Below, piece after piece: positions 28,368-38,027 of a DNA stretch of 64,000 nucleotides. Numbering within the stretch: the stretch's first letter is position 1; each line of letters begins with the position of its first letter. The stretch is from Diplonema japonicum (Eukaryota > Euglenozoa > Diplonemea > Diplonemida > Diplonemidae), in NCBI GenBank assembly GCA_964019335.1, contig OZ025670.1, positions 186,001 to 250,000 of the forward strand. Reading direction: 5' to 3'. Both the position numbers and the translations under genes were made by a program. The notes below the pieces were generated by a model. That model worked only from the letters and a program-made list of their open reading frames with translations. It was not told where the DNA came from and made no database searches.

Positions 28368-30386
28368 ATGAAGATACTCTGGACAGCCGTTCTACTAGTG
28401 AGTTTAGCGAGTCGATCCGAGGCGACTAAAGCCACATGCACGAAGAGTCCCAAGTTTACTGGGGGATACCAGTGGAACTGCAAAGTGGATGTAGCCCTGC
28501 CATGTGGCAAAGAAGCGGACGATGAATACCAGATAGAAACCGGATTCAGTGTGCTATTCAACGAAGTCACTTACGACCCTATGCAACAATCGATTAAGTT
28601 CATGATCACGGATGAGAAGAAGGTAGAGATCGGCGATATGGAAGTGCACTACGTGTGCAAGCATAGGCCAAAAGGAAAAGTGGAGTGGGAGGATAAAGAT
28701 GAGATTAAGAAAGAATTCACCGTCGATTGGATTGATGATAGCAAACACCCTAGTGACTCCAGCGAAAGCGGCAGTGACAAAACCCCCGAGGGAACTAAAA
28801 AAGATGAGACTCCTACTGCCCCCGAGGGAACTAAAAAAGATGAGACTCCTACTGCCCCCGAAGGAACTAAAAAAGATGAGACTCCTACTGCCCCCGAGGG
28901 AACTAAAAAAGATGAGACTCTTACTGCCCCCGAGGGTACTAAAAAAGATAAGACTCCTACTGCCCCCGAGGGAACTAAGAAAGATGAGACTCCTACTGCC
29001 CCCGAGGGTACTAAAAAAGATGAGACTCCTACTGCCCCCGAGGGTACTAAAAAAGATGAGACTCCTACTGCCCCCGAGGGAACTAAAAAAGATGAGACTC
29101 CTACTGCCCCCGAGGGAACTAAAAAAGATGAGACTCCTACTGCCCCCGAAGGAACTAAAAAAGATGAGACTCCTACTGCCCCCGAGGGAACTAAGAAAGA
29201 TGAGACTCCTACTGCCCCCGAGGGTACTAAAAAAGATAAGACTCCTACTGCCCCCGAGGGAACTAAGAAAGATGAGACTCCTACTGCCCCCGAGGGTACT
29301 AAAAAAGATGAGACTCCTACTGCCCCCGAAGGAACTAAAAAAGATGAGACTCCTACTGCCCCCGAGGGAACTAAAAAAGATAAGACGCCTACTGCCCCCG
29401 AGGGAACTAAGAAAGATGAGACTCCTACTGCCCCCGAGGGAACTAAAAAAGATGAGACTCCTACTGCCCCCGAGGGAACTAAGAAAGATAAGACTCCTGC
29501 TGCCCCCGAGGGAACTAAAAAAGATAAGACTCCTACTGCCCCCGAAGGAACTAAAAAAGATGAGACTCCTACTGCCCCCGAGGGAACTAAAAAAGATAAG
29601 ACTCCTACTGCCCCCGAGGGAACTAAAAAAGATAAGACTCCTGCTGCCCCCGAGGGAACTAAAAAAGATAAAACTCCTACTGCCCCCGAGGGAACTAAAA
29701 AAGATAAGACTCCTACTGCCCCCGAGGGAACTAAAAAAGATAAGACTCCTAAGGTAGAGGTTAACACTGAGAGTGGCAGTGGCAGCGAAATAGTTGGAGG
29801 TAACTATGAGTCGGGGAACATGCAACAGTTCATCTTTCTTGTGCTGCTGGTGCTGGGGGTGGCGATCCTGTGGATGAACAGGGAGCAAATCATGGAGAAG
29901 TGTGGAGAGAGCGCAGGCGGCGGTCCAGGCACAGACGACGACGACCGTGAGATGGGCCAACGTATGCACCCACGAGAGGGAGGGAAATGAAACACCAAAC
30001 ACAGTGCCCTCACACAACGCTGACCGTGTACGCATCATTGAAGGTACACCGGGAGGGGCTACCCAGACCTCTGATGCTGTACCCGAACCCAGCACACTAT
30101 CGAGCGAGCCTCATATCCCTGAGGGGCTTAAGAAGGAGAAGAAGACTAAAGGTCTTGGTGCTAAAAAGCTGAACTATGCTAAGAAACAACCACCTAAGGT
30201 ATCCGGGAAGGGGAGGGGGGGAAAAAAGGGGGGTAGGCACCCGAATCATCTCGCGACGGCGAAACAAAAATCAACATTTCTGACGACGAGGGCTGGGGAT
30301 GGGGGGAAGAGAATAGCTTGGTATGTTGCAAGTTAAGAAATAAAGAAGAAGAAAAAACTCCCCCACAGCTTAACAAGAGAGACTAG
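28368..30386 (+). CDS. Surface or secretory type I membrane protein with 27 tandem 12-residue repeats
   Basis: Four exons, 28368-29961, 30005-30198, 30237-30320 and 30369-30386, encode 629 aa. Signal peptide MKILWTAVLLVSLASRSEA is followed by a domain with four cysteines (residues 20-130), then 27 units of GTKKD[E/K]TPTAPE, then a membrane helix (FIFLVLLVLGVAILWM). The cytoplasmic tail, assembled by three 38-48-nt introns with GTAT donors, has a basic stretch (GLKKEKKTKGLGAKKLNYAK) and ends with acidic ISDDEGWGWGEENSLLNKRD. Without splicing it would stop at 29990. The spliced frame is favoured because each junction keeps phase and gives a coherent tail like that of the gene at 23113. It sits between the two R repeats. 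Confidence 0.7.
28791..29762 (+). repeat. Coding minisatellite, 27 x 36 bp
   Basis: Period exactly 36 bp from 28791, frame preserved, last unit diverged. Unit position 6 is Glu in 11 of the first 12 units but Lys in 9 of the last 15, by a GAG to AAG change, so the array shifts from net acidic to net basic along its length. Confidence 0.95.
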
Positions 30387-30430
30387 ATGATCTTTTTTTT
30401 TTTCTTTTTTTTTTTTTTTTTTCCGGCGGG

Positions 30431-30465
30431 CCGTTGCTAACCACTTCTTTCCTATCATTGTGATT
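30431..30465 (+). repeat. Short hairpin repeat, copy 2
   Basis: CCGTTGCTAACCACTTCTTT then CCTATCATTGTGATT, followed by a poly-T run. Confidence 0.65.
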
Positions 30466-30490
30466 TTTTTTTTTTTTTTTTTTTTCGAGC

Positions 30491-30523
30491 TGTTGCTAGC
30501 CACCTCGTTTCCTATCATGGTGA
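30491..30523 (+). repeat. Short hairpin repeat, copy 3
   Basis: TGTTGCTAGCCACCTCGTTT then CCTATCATGGTGA, again followed by poly-T, only 60 nt after copy 2. Confidence 0.65.
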
Positions 30524-30619
30524 TTTTTTTTTTTTTGGAAAAAAAAAAGGAGAGTATTTCTATTTTTAGTTGCGTGCCAAATGTTGGCTCGACTCGCCCG
30601 CCATCTCTAACCCATTTTT

Positions 30620-30916
30620 TTGTTGGTGGTGGGGATAACATGGAAATATAAGAAGTACATCAGATGTGTTGTTCGCTGTTGACCTCCTCGTCGGTCATCA
30701 CCGGTAGCGCCCGAGTGGAAGAACGTAACGCAGATGCTCAGGGTGACGAACAGGCAGCAAACTGCACGAGCGCAGAATCTTGGTTACCCGGGACGCCCCG
30801 GCTAGGGTTGAGCACACCGCACGCATTAAGGACACGACGCGGAACGCAGAAGAAGCGCAGAAGTTCGTGCTTCATTGCACGCTTAACGCCACCTAGTGTT
30901 GCAATCAAAGCCCCAT
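30620..30916 (+). repeat. Dispersed repeat R, copy 2
   Basis: Direct repeat of 27309-27641 with a few substitutions and an internal deletion. The pair brackets the 28368 gene in the same orientation, 3.3 kb apart. Confidence 0.8.
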
Positions 30917-31619
30917 TTTTTTTTTTTTTTTTTTTTTTTTACTCTGTTAATGTTCCCTCCACTACCCTTTGTGTCTTACGTTTAAAAAAAGGGGTATTGA
31001 AGAGGGAGGTAGGAGGAAGATGATGGAGAGAGACGGGGAAAAACGAAGAAGAAAACTGTATTGATTCAATATCAGTGCGGGAAGCGAGAAAAAGAAGAAT
31101 GAAGAGAACAAAAGGAGACAATTTTATACAGAACAAAGAAGGAGAAATGGGCTTTAAAAAAAAAAACGCTTTACTTTCCTGTGATTCGTCCTTTTTATTT
31201 TTCCCCCCCTGTGCTCGAAAAAAGAATTAAAGAAAAAAGTGTTTTCAGGGTTTGCAGAAAACCATGTTTGGTTTTCTCTTGTGTATCGCAACGTACAGAT
31301 TCCCACTTTCAAGGGCCGGAATGGCCTCAGATGGCTAAAAATAGTCAAAATACCCCCCCCAAAAAAAAGAATGAAATAATAATAATAATAATAATAATAA
31401 TATACACACTGAGCGAGGAGAAAAAAAAATTAGGTGCATCCGTGGCTTGAGTGCCCGTTTCCTCCCCCCCCCCCCCCCCCCCCCCCCCCTTGTTCCCAGT
31501 TTCCCCCCACCCTTTTTTTTCCTCTTCTTTTTTTCTTTTCTCTCATTTGTTTCCGGTTTCAAAATAAAAAATTCGTCAAAAAAATCTTTTTTTTTTGAGA
31601 GGGAGGAAAAAAGAAAACC

Positions 31620-32113
31620 ATGACATCTGTAGGTGATTCCGAGCTTGTGAGGAGTCGCGAAACAAAGACAAGAGTATGCAGAAAAGGGATATAAAAAATA
31701 AAAAAAAAACTTTCAAGGGCCCATACGAGTGGGTATATAAGCAAATATATGGAGAGTATCCAAGAAGAGCGTGTTACAATATCCGGGAGCTGTATATCCA
31801 GTGTGTCCTAAGTACAGACTGCATAAAAGAAACGCGTGATTTTGAGGCTTGTCGAAAACTCCCAGAATGCGCGGCGGAGCGGACCGGTTTGTCCCAGTGC
31901 AGAATGATGTCTATGAGTCCTGCAATGCGACTCAAAGGAAACGTGTGGGATACACGATCGGAAGAGGAAATGAAAGAAATGGTGAAAAAAGAGAGAGTGA
32001 AACAGAGAGACAGGGAGCTTGGAGGAGATGTTGACGAGACCCACGAAGTCACAAAGGCTTTCGGAGACACCGCAAAAAAATTCACCCGTTCTCAAGAAAA
32101 CCCCCCGTTTTGA
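31620..32113 (+). CDS. COA5: Cytochrome c oxidase assembly factor COA5/PET191
   Basis: Exon 1 (31620-31673, MTSVGDSELVRSRETKTR) and exon 2 (31718-32113) are joined in phase 0 by a 44-nt intron, giving 149 aa. The core RRACYNIRELYIQCVLSTDC, then FEACRKLPECAAERTGLSQC with the arginine/lysine end RLKGNVW, matches the twin cysteine pattern of PET191, a mitochondrial intermembrane space protein needed for complex IV assembly. The family is usually about 70-110 aa; here a charged C-terminal extension of about 50 residues is present. Reading exon 2 alone would begin inside the intron at a spurious ATG (31676). Confidence 0.85.
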
Positions 32114-32195
32114 TTTTTTTCTTTCCCTCCCCCCCCCCCCCCCCCCAAATTCCGTCCTGCCAAACTCAACTACACTATAGGGGAGAAGGAACGAA

Positions 32196-33494
32196 ATGGA
32201 AGCCTTCAAGACCAGCATAAAGAACATGGATGTTGGTGTTACATGCAATCTAGTAAAAACAATACCGGCAGAGATTATAACGGACGCTTTGGAGGCGCGT
32301 GACTATGAGTTTGAGGCAATCTATGCCAACCCGAAAAAGTTGGAGCAGCGCAAAGCAATTCGCAGCGGGTGGAAAGCAGCCGACAAAACCGCCTTCGAGA
32401 AAGCGAGAAACCTCGCTGACCCCCTCCTGAACATCTCACACAACGTTATCCCCTTCAGAACCCGCGCCGCGTTAAAACTCGCAGATATTGATCAAGAAGC
32501 AGGCTTCCTCTCCTTCCAAGACGGTTTGGAACAAGCCACCTTCGTTGATCTATGTGGTGCACCTGGATCATGGACAGAATACATGATATGGGCGATCCAT
32601 ACTTATGGGTATTTGCAAAACATGTTTGTTCCGAAGAAAGCACTTGGATGGGGTTTCAGCTTGAAAACCGAAAACTGGTTGTTAGATTGGGCGCTTGACA
32701 ACTTCCACACCACCGCAAAAAAAAACCTCTTGAACAGAAAAAACTTCGCGTTATGGGGAGAGGAAGGCGACGGTGACATAACCAACAACGACAATTTAAC
32801 AGACTTCATGTTAAAAATACAGGAAGAGACAACACACGGGGTCGATCTGGCAATGGGCGACGGCGGTGTCATCTGCGAAGCAGATTACGAAAACATGGAA
32901 ACCCAACTCCGGAGGGTTATTCTATGTGAGATCATCGCCATGATGCTTGTATTGAAGAAAGGCGGGAACTTCGTGTTGAAGGTTCTCGATGTAACTACTG
33001 CATTCTCCATCTGCATGATGTGGATTCTATACCAAGAATTCGAAGAAGTTGATCTGGTAAAGCCCACTCTATCGCGGCCAGCAAACTCCGAGCGGTACTT
33101 CATCGGAAAGCGCAGGAGACGCGGCCCGACATGGACTGTTCCAAGCGCTACACCACCTTCCGAGCTTCTTGAAAAGTTCAAATCCACTGCGCTGTCTCCG
33201 TCTGATACTCTTGAAATGCTTTTTGCTGTTAATTCGCGCGAGTCCACTCTGCAATCATTCATTTCCCTCTCCTCTATGCAATCCCATGAAGGGTTCACAT
33301 CCTGGCTCTCCTCCCGTAACGACACGCATTTAACACAACAGCTCTCCTTCATCACCGTGATCAACGACGCCCTGAAGCTCGAGGAAGAGGACCGCGAAAT
33401 CTTCGAAATTCAACGAGACCTCGCCGATCGATGGTGGGGGCGAAGCAGGCTCGGACCGTTCAAAAGAAAGCAAAAGAAACAAAGGACAGCTTGA
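32196..33494 (+). CDS. CMTR1: mRNA cap 1 ribose 2'-O-methyltransferase (CMTR1/MTr1 type)
   Basis: 432 aa, single exon, RrmJ/FtsJ-like fold. RTRAALKLADID carries the first catalytic Lys. FVDLCGAPGSWTEYMIW is the SAM loop, GDGDITNNDNL and DLAMGDGG give the acidic positions, FVLKVLD the second Lys, and SRPANSERYFIGK the final Glu-containing motif, matching the K-D-K-E tetrad of CMTR1 closely. In trypanosomes the homologous enzyme methylates the first nucleotide of the spliced leader cap, which would fit a trans-splicing host. The WW and G-patch domains of animal CMTR1 are missing. The C-terminus is a basic tail (GPFKRKQKKQRTA). Confidence 0.9.
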   Translation: MEAFKTSIKNMDVGVTCNLVKTIPAEIITDALEARDYEFEAIYANPKKLEQRKAIRSGWKAADKTAFEKARNLADPLLNISHNVIPFRTRAALKLADIDQEAGFLSFQDGLEQATFVDLCGAPGSWTEYMIWAIHTYGYLQNMFVPKKALGWGFSLKTENWLLDWALDNFHTTAKKNLLNRKNFALWGEEGDGDITNNDNLTDFMLKIQEETTHGVDLAMGDGGVICEADYENMETQLRRVILCEIIAMMLVLKKGGNFVLKVLDVTTAFSICMMWILYQEFEEVDLVKPTLSRPANSERYFIGKRRRRGPTWTVPSATPPSELLEKFKSTALSPSDTLEMLFAVNSRESTLQSFISLSSMQSHEGFTSWLSSRNDTHLTQQLSFITVINDALKLEEEDREIFEIQRDLADRWWGRSRLGPFKRKQKKQRTA

Positions 33495-33564
33495 ACCCGG
33501 TGGAGGGGGGGGGGGGGGGGGGGGTGGGTGGAAAATATAGTTACTTAATTCATATAGTGGTACA

Positions 33565-33606
33565 TGTTCTTTTTGTCATTTCTCTTTTTTAAAATACATA
33601 CCACAG
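33565..33606 (+). promoter_or_regulatory. Likely trans-splice acceptor
   Basis: T-rich tract ending ATACCACAG at 33606, 11 nt before the importin start codon. Confidence 0.4.
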
Positions 33607-33617
33607 GCAAAAGAGGG

Positions 33618-36353
33618 ATGCAAGCTGACGCACAGGCGCAAATCATCCATGCGATCCAATGCATATTAAGCCCCGAAACAGCGAACAACGTCCGAAGAGA
33701 TGCTGAGAAATGGTTAGGCGGCATCCTTGATGCGCCTGGGGGGTGGGCGATTATCAATTGGCTGTTAGAGACAGACAAGCAGCCGGAAGTGAGGCAGTAC
33801 GGGGCTTCCATGTTCAAGCGAAAAGTGATGAGGGAGTCGGCATCATTAGACCAAACAGCGGCCATCAAAGTGACCGACGCACTGTTCTCCCGTTTCTTGC
33901 AAGAATCTGTTTCCACCGTCCGCTCGCAGTTGGGCACCTCCTTGGCCTTGATGCTGTCTAGCTTCCCTTCCGACAATACCGTTCCCATGATCATCGACCG
34001 TCTCGGCCAGAAACCGTGCAGTTTGATGCAGCTTCTCATACTTCTCTCAGATGAGACGGGAGGTGCCGATTCCTCTCAACTGGAAGCCGCTCTCAAATTG
34101 GGTGCGGACAGCGTCATACAGTTGTTGGGGGTGTACGCTATGAGAAACCAAACTCCCATCTCGCAGATTGTGCGGTGCTTCTCTGCTCTGGTTTGCTTTA
34201 TTGACAGTGCCAATCTCCTGAAGTCGCCCTTCCTTGACCTCATCTTCAATCCTTCTAACCTGGTCGGTACTGACCCAGATGTCATGGAGGCCTGCAATGG
34301 AGCTGTCCGCCAAATCTGTATGTGTGATGACCATGTTCTCCTTGTCCCCCGCCTCGCCTCGCTGGTTCCTATCCTCATCGACAAGGCTTCTCTCGACACT
34401 GTGGCCCACACCCTTGCTCTGATTGGGACGACCAGCGCGCTGCACATCGTTGAAGAATGCTGCAAGTCCCCCAACCCTCAGCAGCTCTTACTCGTCTCCA
34501 CGATGGTCAACTGCATCACGCACGTCGACCCCACCACAGCAGAAAGCACGTTCTCCTTCTGGCACGCACTACGGAACGCCGTCCGAGGCATCAACGAAGC
34601 GCAGCGAGACGTGGCCATTGGTGTGCTCAAGCCGTATCTTGAGCAAGCCTTGCAGGCCCTGCTACAATACAGCATCCTGCCTGCTAGCGAGGCTGAGTGG
34701 GGTAGCTTCGATGCTCACCGCCATGATGTAGCAGCGCCTGTGTTCATCGACTTAGCACAAACACTGATGATGAGCCGCTACCTTTCTTTCATGGCCGCGA
34801 CACTTACTGAGAAGCAATACCCGAACTGGAAGGAGCTAGAAGTGCGACTGTACGCCATGGCATGCCTTGGAGTGTCCGCTTCCCTCGACGCATGGGCCAC
34901 AGTGGCACCTGCCCTTCTGAGTGCGTACGTGTCATTAACCTACGTCGAGCAGCATGCCAAGATGCGTGCGACCTTCGTTACTATCCTCCCTAGGCTCTCA
35001 GAGTATCTCTCTGAGAACCCCCCTGCCTTGAAAAGTGCTATCGAAGCATCAGGCGCCATGCTATCCCACAAAGGTGGGCAGGCCCTGCTCAGGATATGTG
35101 TGAGTTGCAGGAGGACCATTGTGGGGAATGCTGCCGAGTTTGTACCCCTGTTGATGAACATCTTCAACAGTTGCGACCAGCTGCCTGCAGAAGAGCAAGC
35201 GGCAGTTGCTGAGGGCCTAGGTGTTGTTGCTTGGAGTCTACCTGAGGAGATGGTCCCAAATGTGGTCAACGAGCTTGTGGGGAAGCTGATGACGAGGTGC
35301 ACCGCTGCGTTTTCGCAGAGCCAAGTGGTGGTCTTAGGAGGGGGACTTGCGGCCCTGTGCTCGCTCTTGCAAACAGCGGCAAAATGGTGCCAAGAAGCGC
35401 AGATGGACGGCGTCTCTTCGCAACCTACTGCAGTGGGCAGCGCGTGGTCCTCTGTGTGGGACACACTATGGGGGCTGCTGTCAAAGTGTCTGTCGATAGA
35501 GCCCTTGGCAGAACAGGCTTGCAAGTGCTTCAGTGGGTTGGTGAAGGTAGCAAGTGATAAACTGAGCCAAGCCTCGCTGACTGTATGGTTTTTCCTTTTT
35601 TTTTTTTTTTTCGTTTTGAATAATCACACACAGTCGCTCGCGGCAGCAGTCACGGAGGAGTTCAGAACGAAACCCAACGTGGCGTATCTACAGCTAGTGG
35701 GGGACATAGTAGAGACGCACGCAAGCATCGAAGCCAACAAGGCGGTCATGACAAAGGCTGTGAAGGACATGGGGCAGGTGGGGATCACCCTCCTGCAGGC
35801 AAAAGAAGGGCAGCCGGGGTTCGCGGACGTAGAGGTGTGCAAGGGGGTATTCAAGATGCTGGGTTCCGCCGTGAAACGGTCAGTGGTGTTTGAGGGCAAG
35901 CGGCACAAAAGCGTTGTGGCACCTGCAGTCGTGGCAGAGGTGGGGCAGGAGATGCTTGGGGTTGCCATGCATGCCTTGAAGTCAGAGGTTGTTATTGATA
36001 CCGAGACGGTGAAGCTTCTCCTCGTCTTTGTGGAGTCCTTTGTTGGTGTCGATGGTGCTAAACAGCTCCTTCATGCTGGCGTGGGACCGCAGCTCTTCTC
36101 CGCACTCCTCTTTGCTTGCTCAACAAAGAGTTCCGACGCCCTGCCTCCGCTCACAAAGGCCATTTCATCGTTAAAGCTTTGTGCAAGACAAGCCTTCCCA
36201 GCATGGACACAAGAAGCCCTCACTCACATTACGACCATCCCCGACGAGGCGAAGGCCACCTTCCTAGCTGCCGTGACGAACGGTGTCCCAAGCGTGAAGC
36301 TCGCTGTCGATCAGCTACACCGCGTGGCGAAGTCGCGGACGGCGTTGCTGTGA
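33618..36353 (+). CDS. Importin-beta family nuclear transport receptor (transportin-3/Mtr10-like)
   Basis: 894 aa after removing a 51-nt intron (35583-35633, GTATGG...CACAG). The intron is a multiple of three and would otherwise add WFFLFFFFF. The N-terminus, with AEKWLGGILDAPGGWAIINW then LLETDKQPEVRQYGASMFKR, is a typical importin-beta N-terminal HEAT pair (bundled Ran-binding region). HEAT-like helices continue to the end (HRVAKSRTALL). Length and the N-terminal pattern fit the TNPO3/Mtr10/importin-13 branch, which carries SR proteins and other RNA-binding cargoes into the nucleus. The exact branch needs a tree. The start is the first ATG after the acceptor. Confidence 0.72.
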   Translation: MQADAQAQIIHAIQCILSPETANNVRRDAEKWLGGILDAPGGWAIINWLLETDKQPEVRQYGASMFKRKVMRESASLDQTAAIKVTDALFSRFLQESVSTVRSQLGTSLALMLSSFPSDNTVPMIIDRLGQKPCSLMQLLILLSDETGGADSSQLEAALKLGADSVIQLLGVYAMRNQTPISQIVRCFSALVCFIDSANLLKSPFLDLIFNPSNLVGTDPDVMEACNGAVRQICMCDDHVLLVPRLASLVPILIDKASLDTVAHTLALIGTTSALHIVEECCKSPNPQQLLLVSTMVNCITHVDPTTAESTFSFWHALRNAVRGINEAQRDVAIGVLKPYLEQALQALLQYSILPASEAEWGSFDAHRHDVAAPVFIDLAQTLMMSRYLSFMAATLTEKQYPNWKELEVRLYAMACLGVSASLDAWATVAPALLSAYVSLTYVEQHAKMRATFVTILPRLSEYLSENPPALKSAIEASGAMLSHKGGQALLRICVSCRRTIVGNAAEFVPLLMNIFNSCDQLPAEEQAAVAEGLGVVAWSLPEEMVPNVVNELVGKLMTRCTAAFSQSQVVVLGGGLAALCSLLQTAAKWCQEAQMDGVSSQPTAVGSAWSSVWDTLWGLLSKCLSIEPLAEQACKCFSGLVKVASDKLSQASLTVWFFLFFFFFVLNNHTQSLAAAVTEEFRTKPNVAYLQLVGDIVETHASIEANKAVMTKAVKDMGQVGITLLQAKEGQPGFADVEVCKGVFKMLGSAVKRSVVFEGKRHKSVVAPAVVAEVGQEMLGVAMHALKSEVVIDTETVKLLLVFVESFVGVDGAKQLLHAGVGPQLFSALLFACSTKSSDALPPLTKAISSLKLCARQAFPAWTQEALTHITTIPDEAKATFLAAVTNGVPSVKLAVDQLHRVAKSRTALL

Positions 36354-36652
36354 TGAGCTTTAAGGTGAAAAAAAAGGGGGGAGGGAGAATGGAAAAAAAA
36401 AAAAGCACAGTTGTATTTTTCATTTATTTTCCCATTCTGTCACGTCCCGCGTTATTTGCCACACGAGTTGCTCCCTTGGATCAGGGAAGTGAATTTTCTT
36501 GTTCTCCGTTCTGCTCTCACTCCTTGGACGACAACAGCGCCAGCACTGTGCCTTGCGGGGCACTTCCCTTGGGCCTTCTCCGGGCCACCTTTAATCCTGA
36601 TGCATTCAAACGTTTCAGTTGCCCAAAAAAAAAAAAAAAAGAATACAATAAA
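36354..36652. other. Intergenic and 5' leader
   Basis: The region 36440-36618 is not low complexity but has no good frame. CGTTTCAG at 36618 is a plausible trans-splice acceptor 34 nt before the next ATG. Confidence 0.5.
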
Positions 36653-37954
36653 ATGGATGTTCGTGTATATGCCATGGGCTGCGGGCATGACCACCGCCTT
36701 GGGGTGGGGAGGGGCGAGGCGAACAAGGAACGTCCAACCGCGGTCTCGTTCTTCACAGAGAACCAGTTGATGGTACGCGATGTCTACGCAGGCGGTGCTC
36801 ACTCAATGGTGCTGACTGACAAGGGGCTGTACGCCTTTGGGTACAACGACGAAGGGCAGCTTGGCGTGGGGACTTTTGGCATTTGTATGAAACCAACTCT
36901 GATCCCCCTGTTCAAGACCGAAGACATAAAAGGTGTTTCCTTAGGAGGGTACCACTCAATGGTGTACACGCACAGCGGGGGGACGTTCTCCTTCGGGGCG
37001 AACGGAAACGGGCAGCTTGGGAATGGGGCCGACGACAATGCGAAGAACCCCACTGAAATCAAGTTGGAAGGCGCCGTTCGTGACGTGTCAGCAGGTGCAC
37101 AGCACACCTTAGCATGGACTGAATCGGGTGTGTACTCATGGGGGCTTGGGGACAACGGCCAGCTGGGGTATGCAGGCGACGCTTTCGATGAAATGATCTC
37201 CAAGCAGAACCGCATCAAAGCGCAGATCGCGCACGACGCGCACATCAACACCATGGGAGGACAGCGGAATGCGACACACTACCCTGACCCCGACGCAAGG
37301 GTATCCGAGGTAGGCGGGTACAACCCACGTCACCATCCTGATGCCAAAAAACACGACACGAGGGTCTTTTTCGCAGCGTTCTGCCAGCGAACTCCTAAAA
37401 AAATCCCGTTTTTCGAAACCGGTGAAGAGGTACGCTCCGTGCATGCAGGGTACAACACATCGAGTGTGTTGACAACAAACGGAATTTATGTCTTCGGTGC
37501 TCGGCCGGGTGTTGTTCGAGAGATGCTGTCGGACACAGTACCGACCTTGGTAGCCCTGCCTGCAGAAGGCATGGTGTTCAGACAGTTTCTTGCGTTGAAG
37601 GATCTGAGAGTTGGGTTGTGCGAGGCAGCTGACGGGACATTGTCCGTGTGGAAATCCACAGAAGAAGAACTCTCTTGGACCCCTGTTATTGACGACACCC
37701 CTCCAGATACACGGGTGCACGGTACGGAGCTTAGCATCTATGTCTCTCATTCAGATGGTCTTTCTGCGTTTGGGGATAACTTCTTCGGGCAGCTGGGCTA
37801 CCCAACAGATGTCACCCAGCCTGATTTCACCCCACCCCGAGCTGTGGATCTACCCACCCTTGAGACAACGTCTCCTTTATTTACACCGAAGGTTTACAAG
37901 GTAGCAGCGGGGTGGCACCACGCTTTAATCTGTGTCGGGTTTGGATCTCCTTAA
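36653..37954 (+). CDS. RCC1-repeat beta-propeller protein
   Basis: 433 aa, single exon. Repeats are clear: VYAMGCGHDHRLGVG, LYAFGYNDEGQLGVG, TFSFGANGNGQLGNG, VYSWGLGDNGQLGYA, a weaker central blade, and LSAFGDNFFGQLGYP, each followed by a VxAGxxHS-type strand (for example VYAGGAHSMVL). Seven blades are likely. RCC1 itself is the Ran exchange factor on chromatin, but many RCC1-repeat proteins have other roles, and the central insert (residues 185-240, His/Asp-rich) is not typical of RCC1. It follows an importin gene, though position alone does not show a Ran role. Confidence 0.8.
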   Translation: MDVRVYAMGCGHDHRLGVGRGEANKERPTAVSFFTENQLMVRDVYAGGAHSMVLTDKGLYAFGYNDEGQLGVGTFGICMKPTLIPLFKTEDIKGVSLGGYHSMVYTHSGGTFSFGANGNGQLGNGADDNAKNPTEIKLEGAVRDVSAGAQHTLAWTESGVYSWGLGDNGQLGYAGDAFDEMISKQNRIKAQIAHDAHINTMGGQRNATHYPDPDARVSEVGGYNPRHHPDAKKHDTRVFFAAFCQRTPKKIPFFETGEEVRSVHAGYNTSSVLTTNGIYVFGARPGVVREMLSDTVPTLVALPAEGMVFRQFLALKDLRVGLCEAADGTLSVWKSTEEELSWTPVIDDTPPDTRVHGTELSIYVSHSDGLSAFGDNFFGQLGYPTDVTQPDFTPPRAVDLPTLETTSPLFTPKVYKVAAGWHHALICVGFGSP

Positions 37955-37965
37955 AAACCCCCCCC

Positions 37966-38023
37966 TTTTTTTAAAGTTGATGATATTTTTTTTTCTTTCT
38001 TCGGGGGGGGGCAACACTCACAG
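37966..38023 (+). promoter_or_regulatory. Likely trans-splice acceptor
   Basis: T-rich tract, a short G run and ACTCACAG at 38023, 4 nt before the SCD6 start codon. Confidence 0.4.
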
Positions 38024-38027
38024 AGAA

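Larger units (their letters stand above)
30387..31619. other. Repeat-filled intergenic stretch
   Basis: Contains two hairpin repeats, R copy 2, long poly-T and poly-C runs, and a (TAA)n microsatellite at 31377-31400. A segment near 31312-31345 resembles part of the element at 40190-41458. No gene is seen. Confidence 0.7.

Noticed and set aside
28791-29762. CRISPR array
   Set aside because: Repeats are contiguous with no unique spacers, keep a coding frame and sit in a eukaryotic gene.
28554-30095. Long minus-strand open frames over the 36-bp repeat (513 and 372 codons)
   Set aside because: They exist only because the repeat unit has a length divisible by three and lacks stops in several frames. 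The + frame has a signal peptide, membrane helix and clean splice structure.
30369-30386. Ending the surface-protein gene at the stop near 29990
   Set aside because: Three successive short introns with matching phases and GTAT donors lead to a coherent charged tail, which is unlikely by chance.
27309-30916. LTR retrotransposon formed by the two R repeats
   Set aside because: No gag, pol or integrase lies between them, the reverse transcriptase relic is LINE-like and very short, R lacks TG...CA ends, and the interior is a spliced host-type gene.
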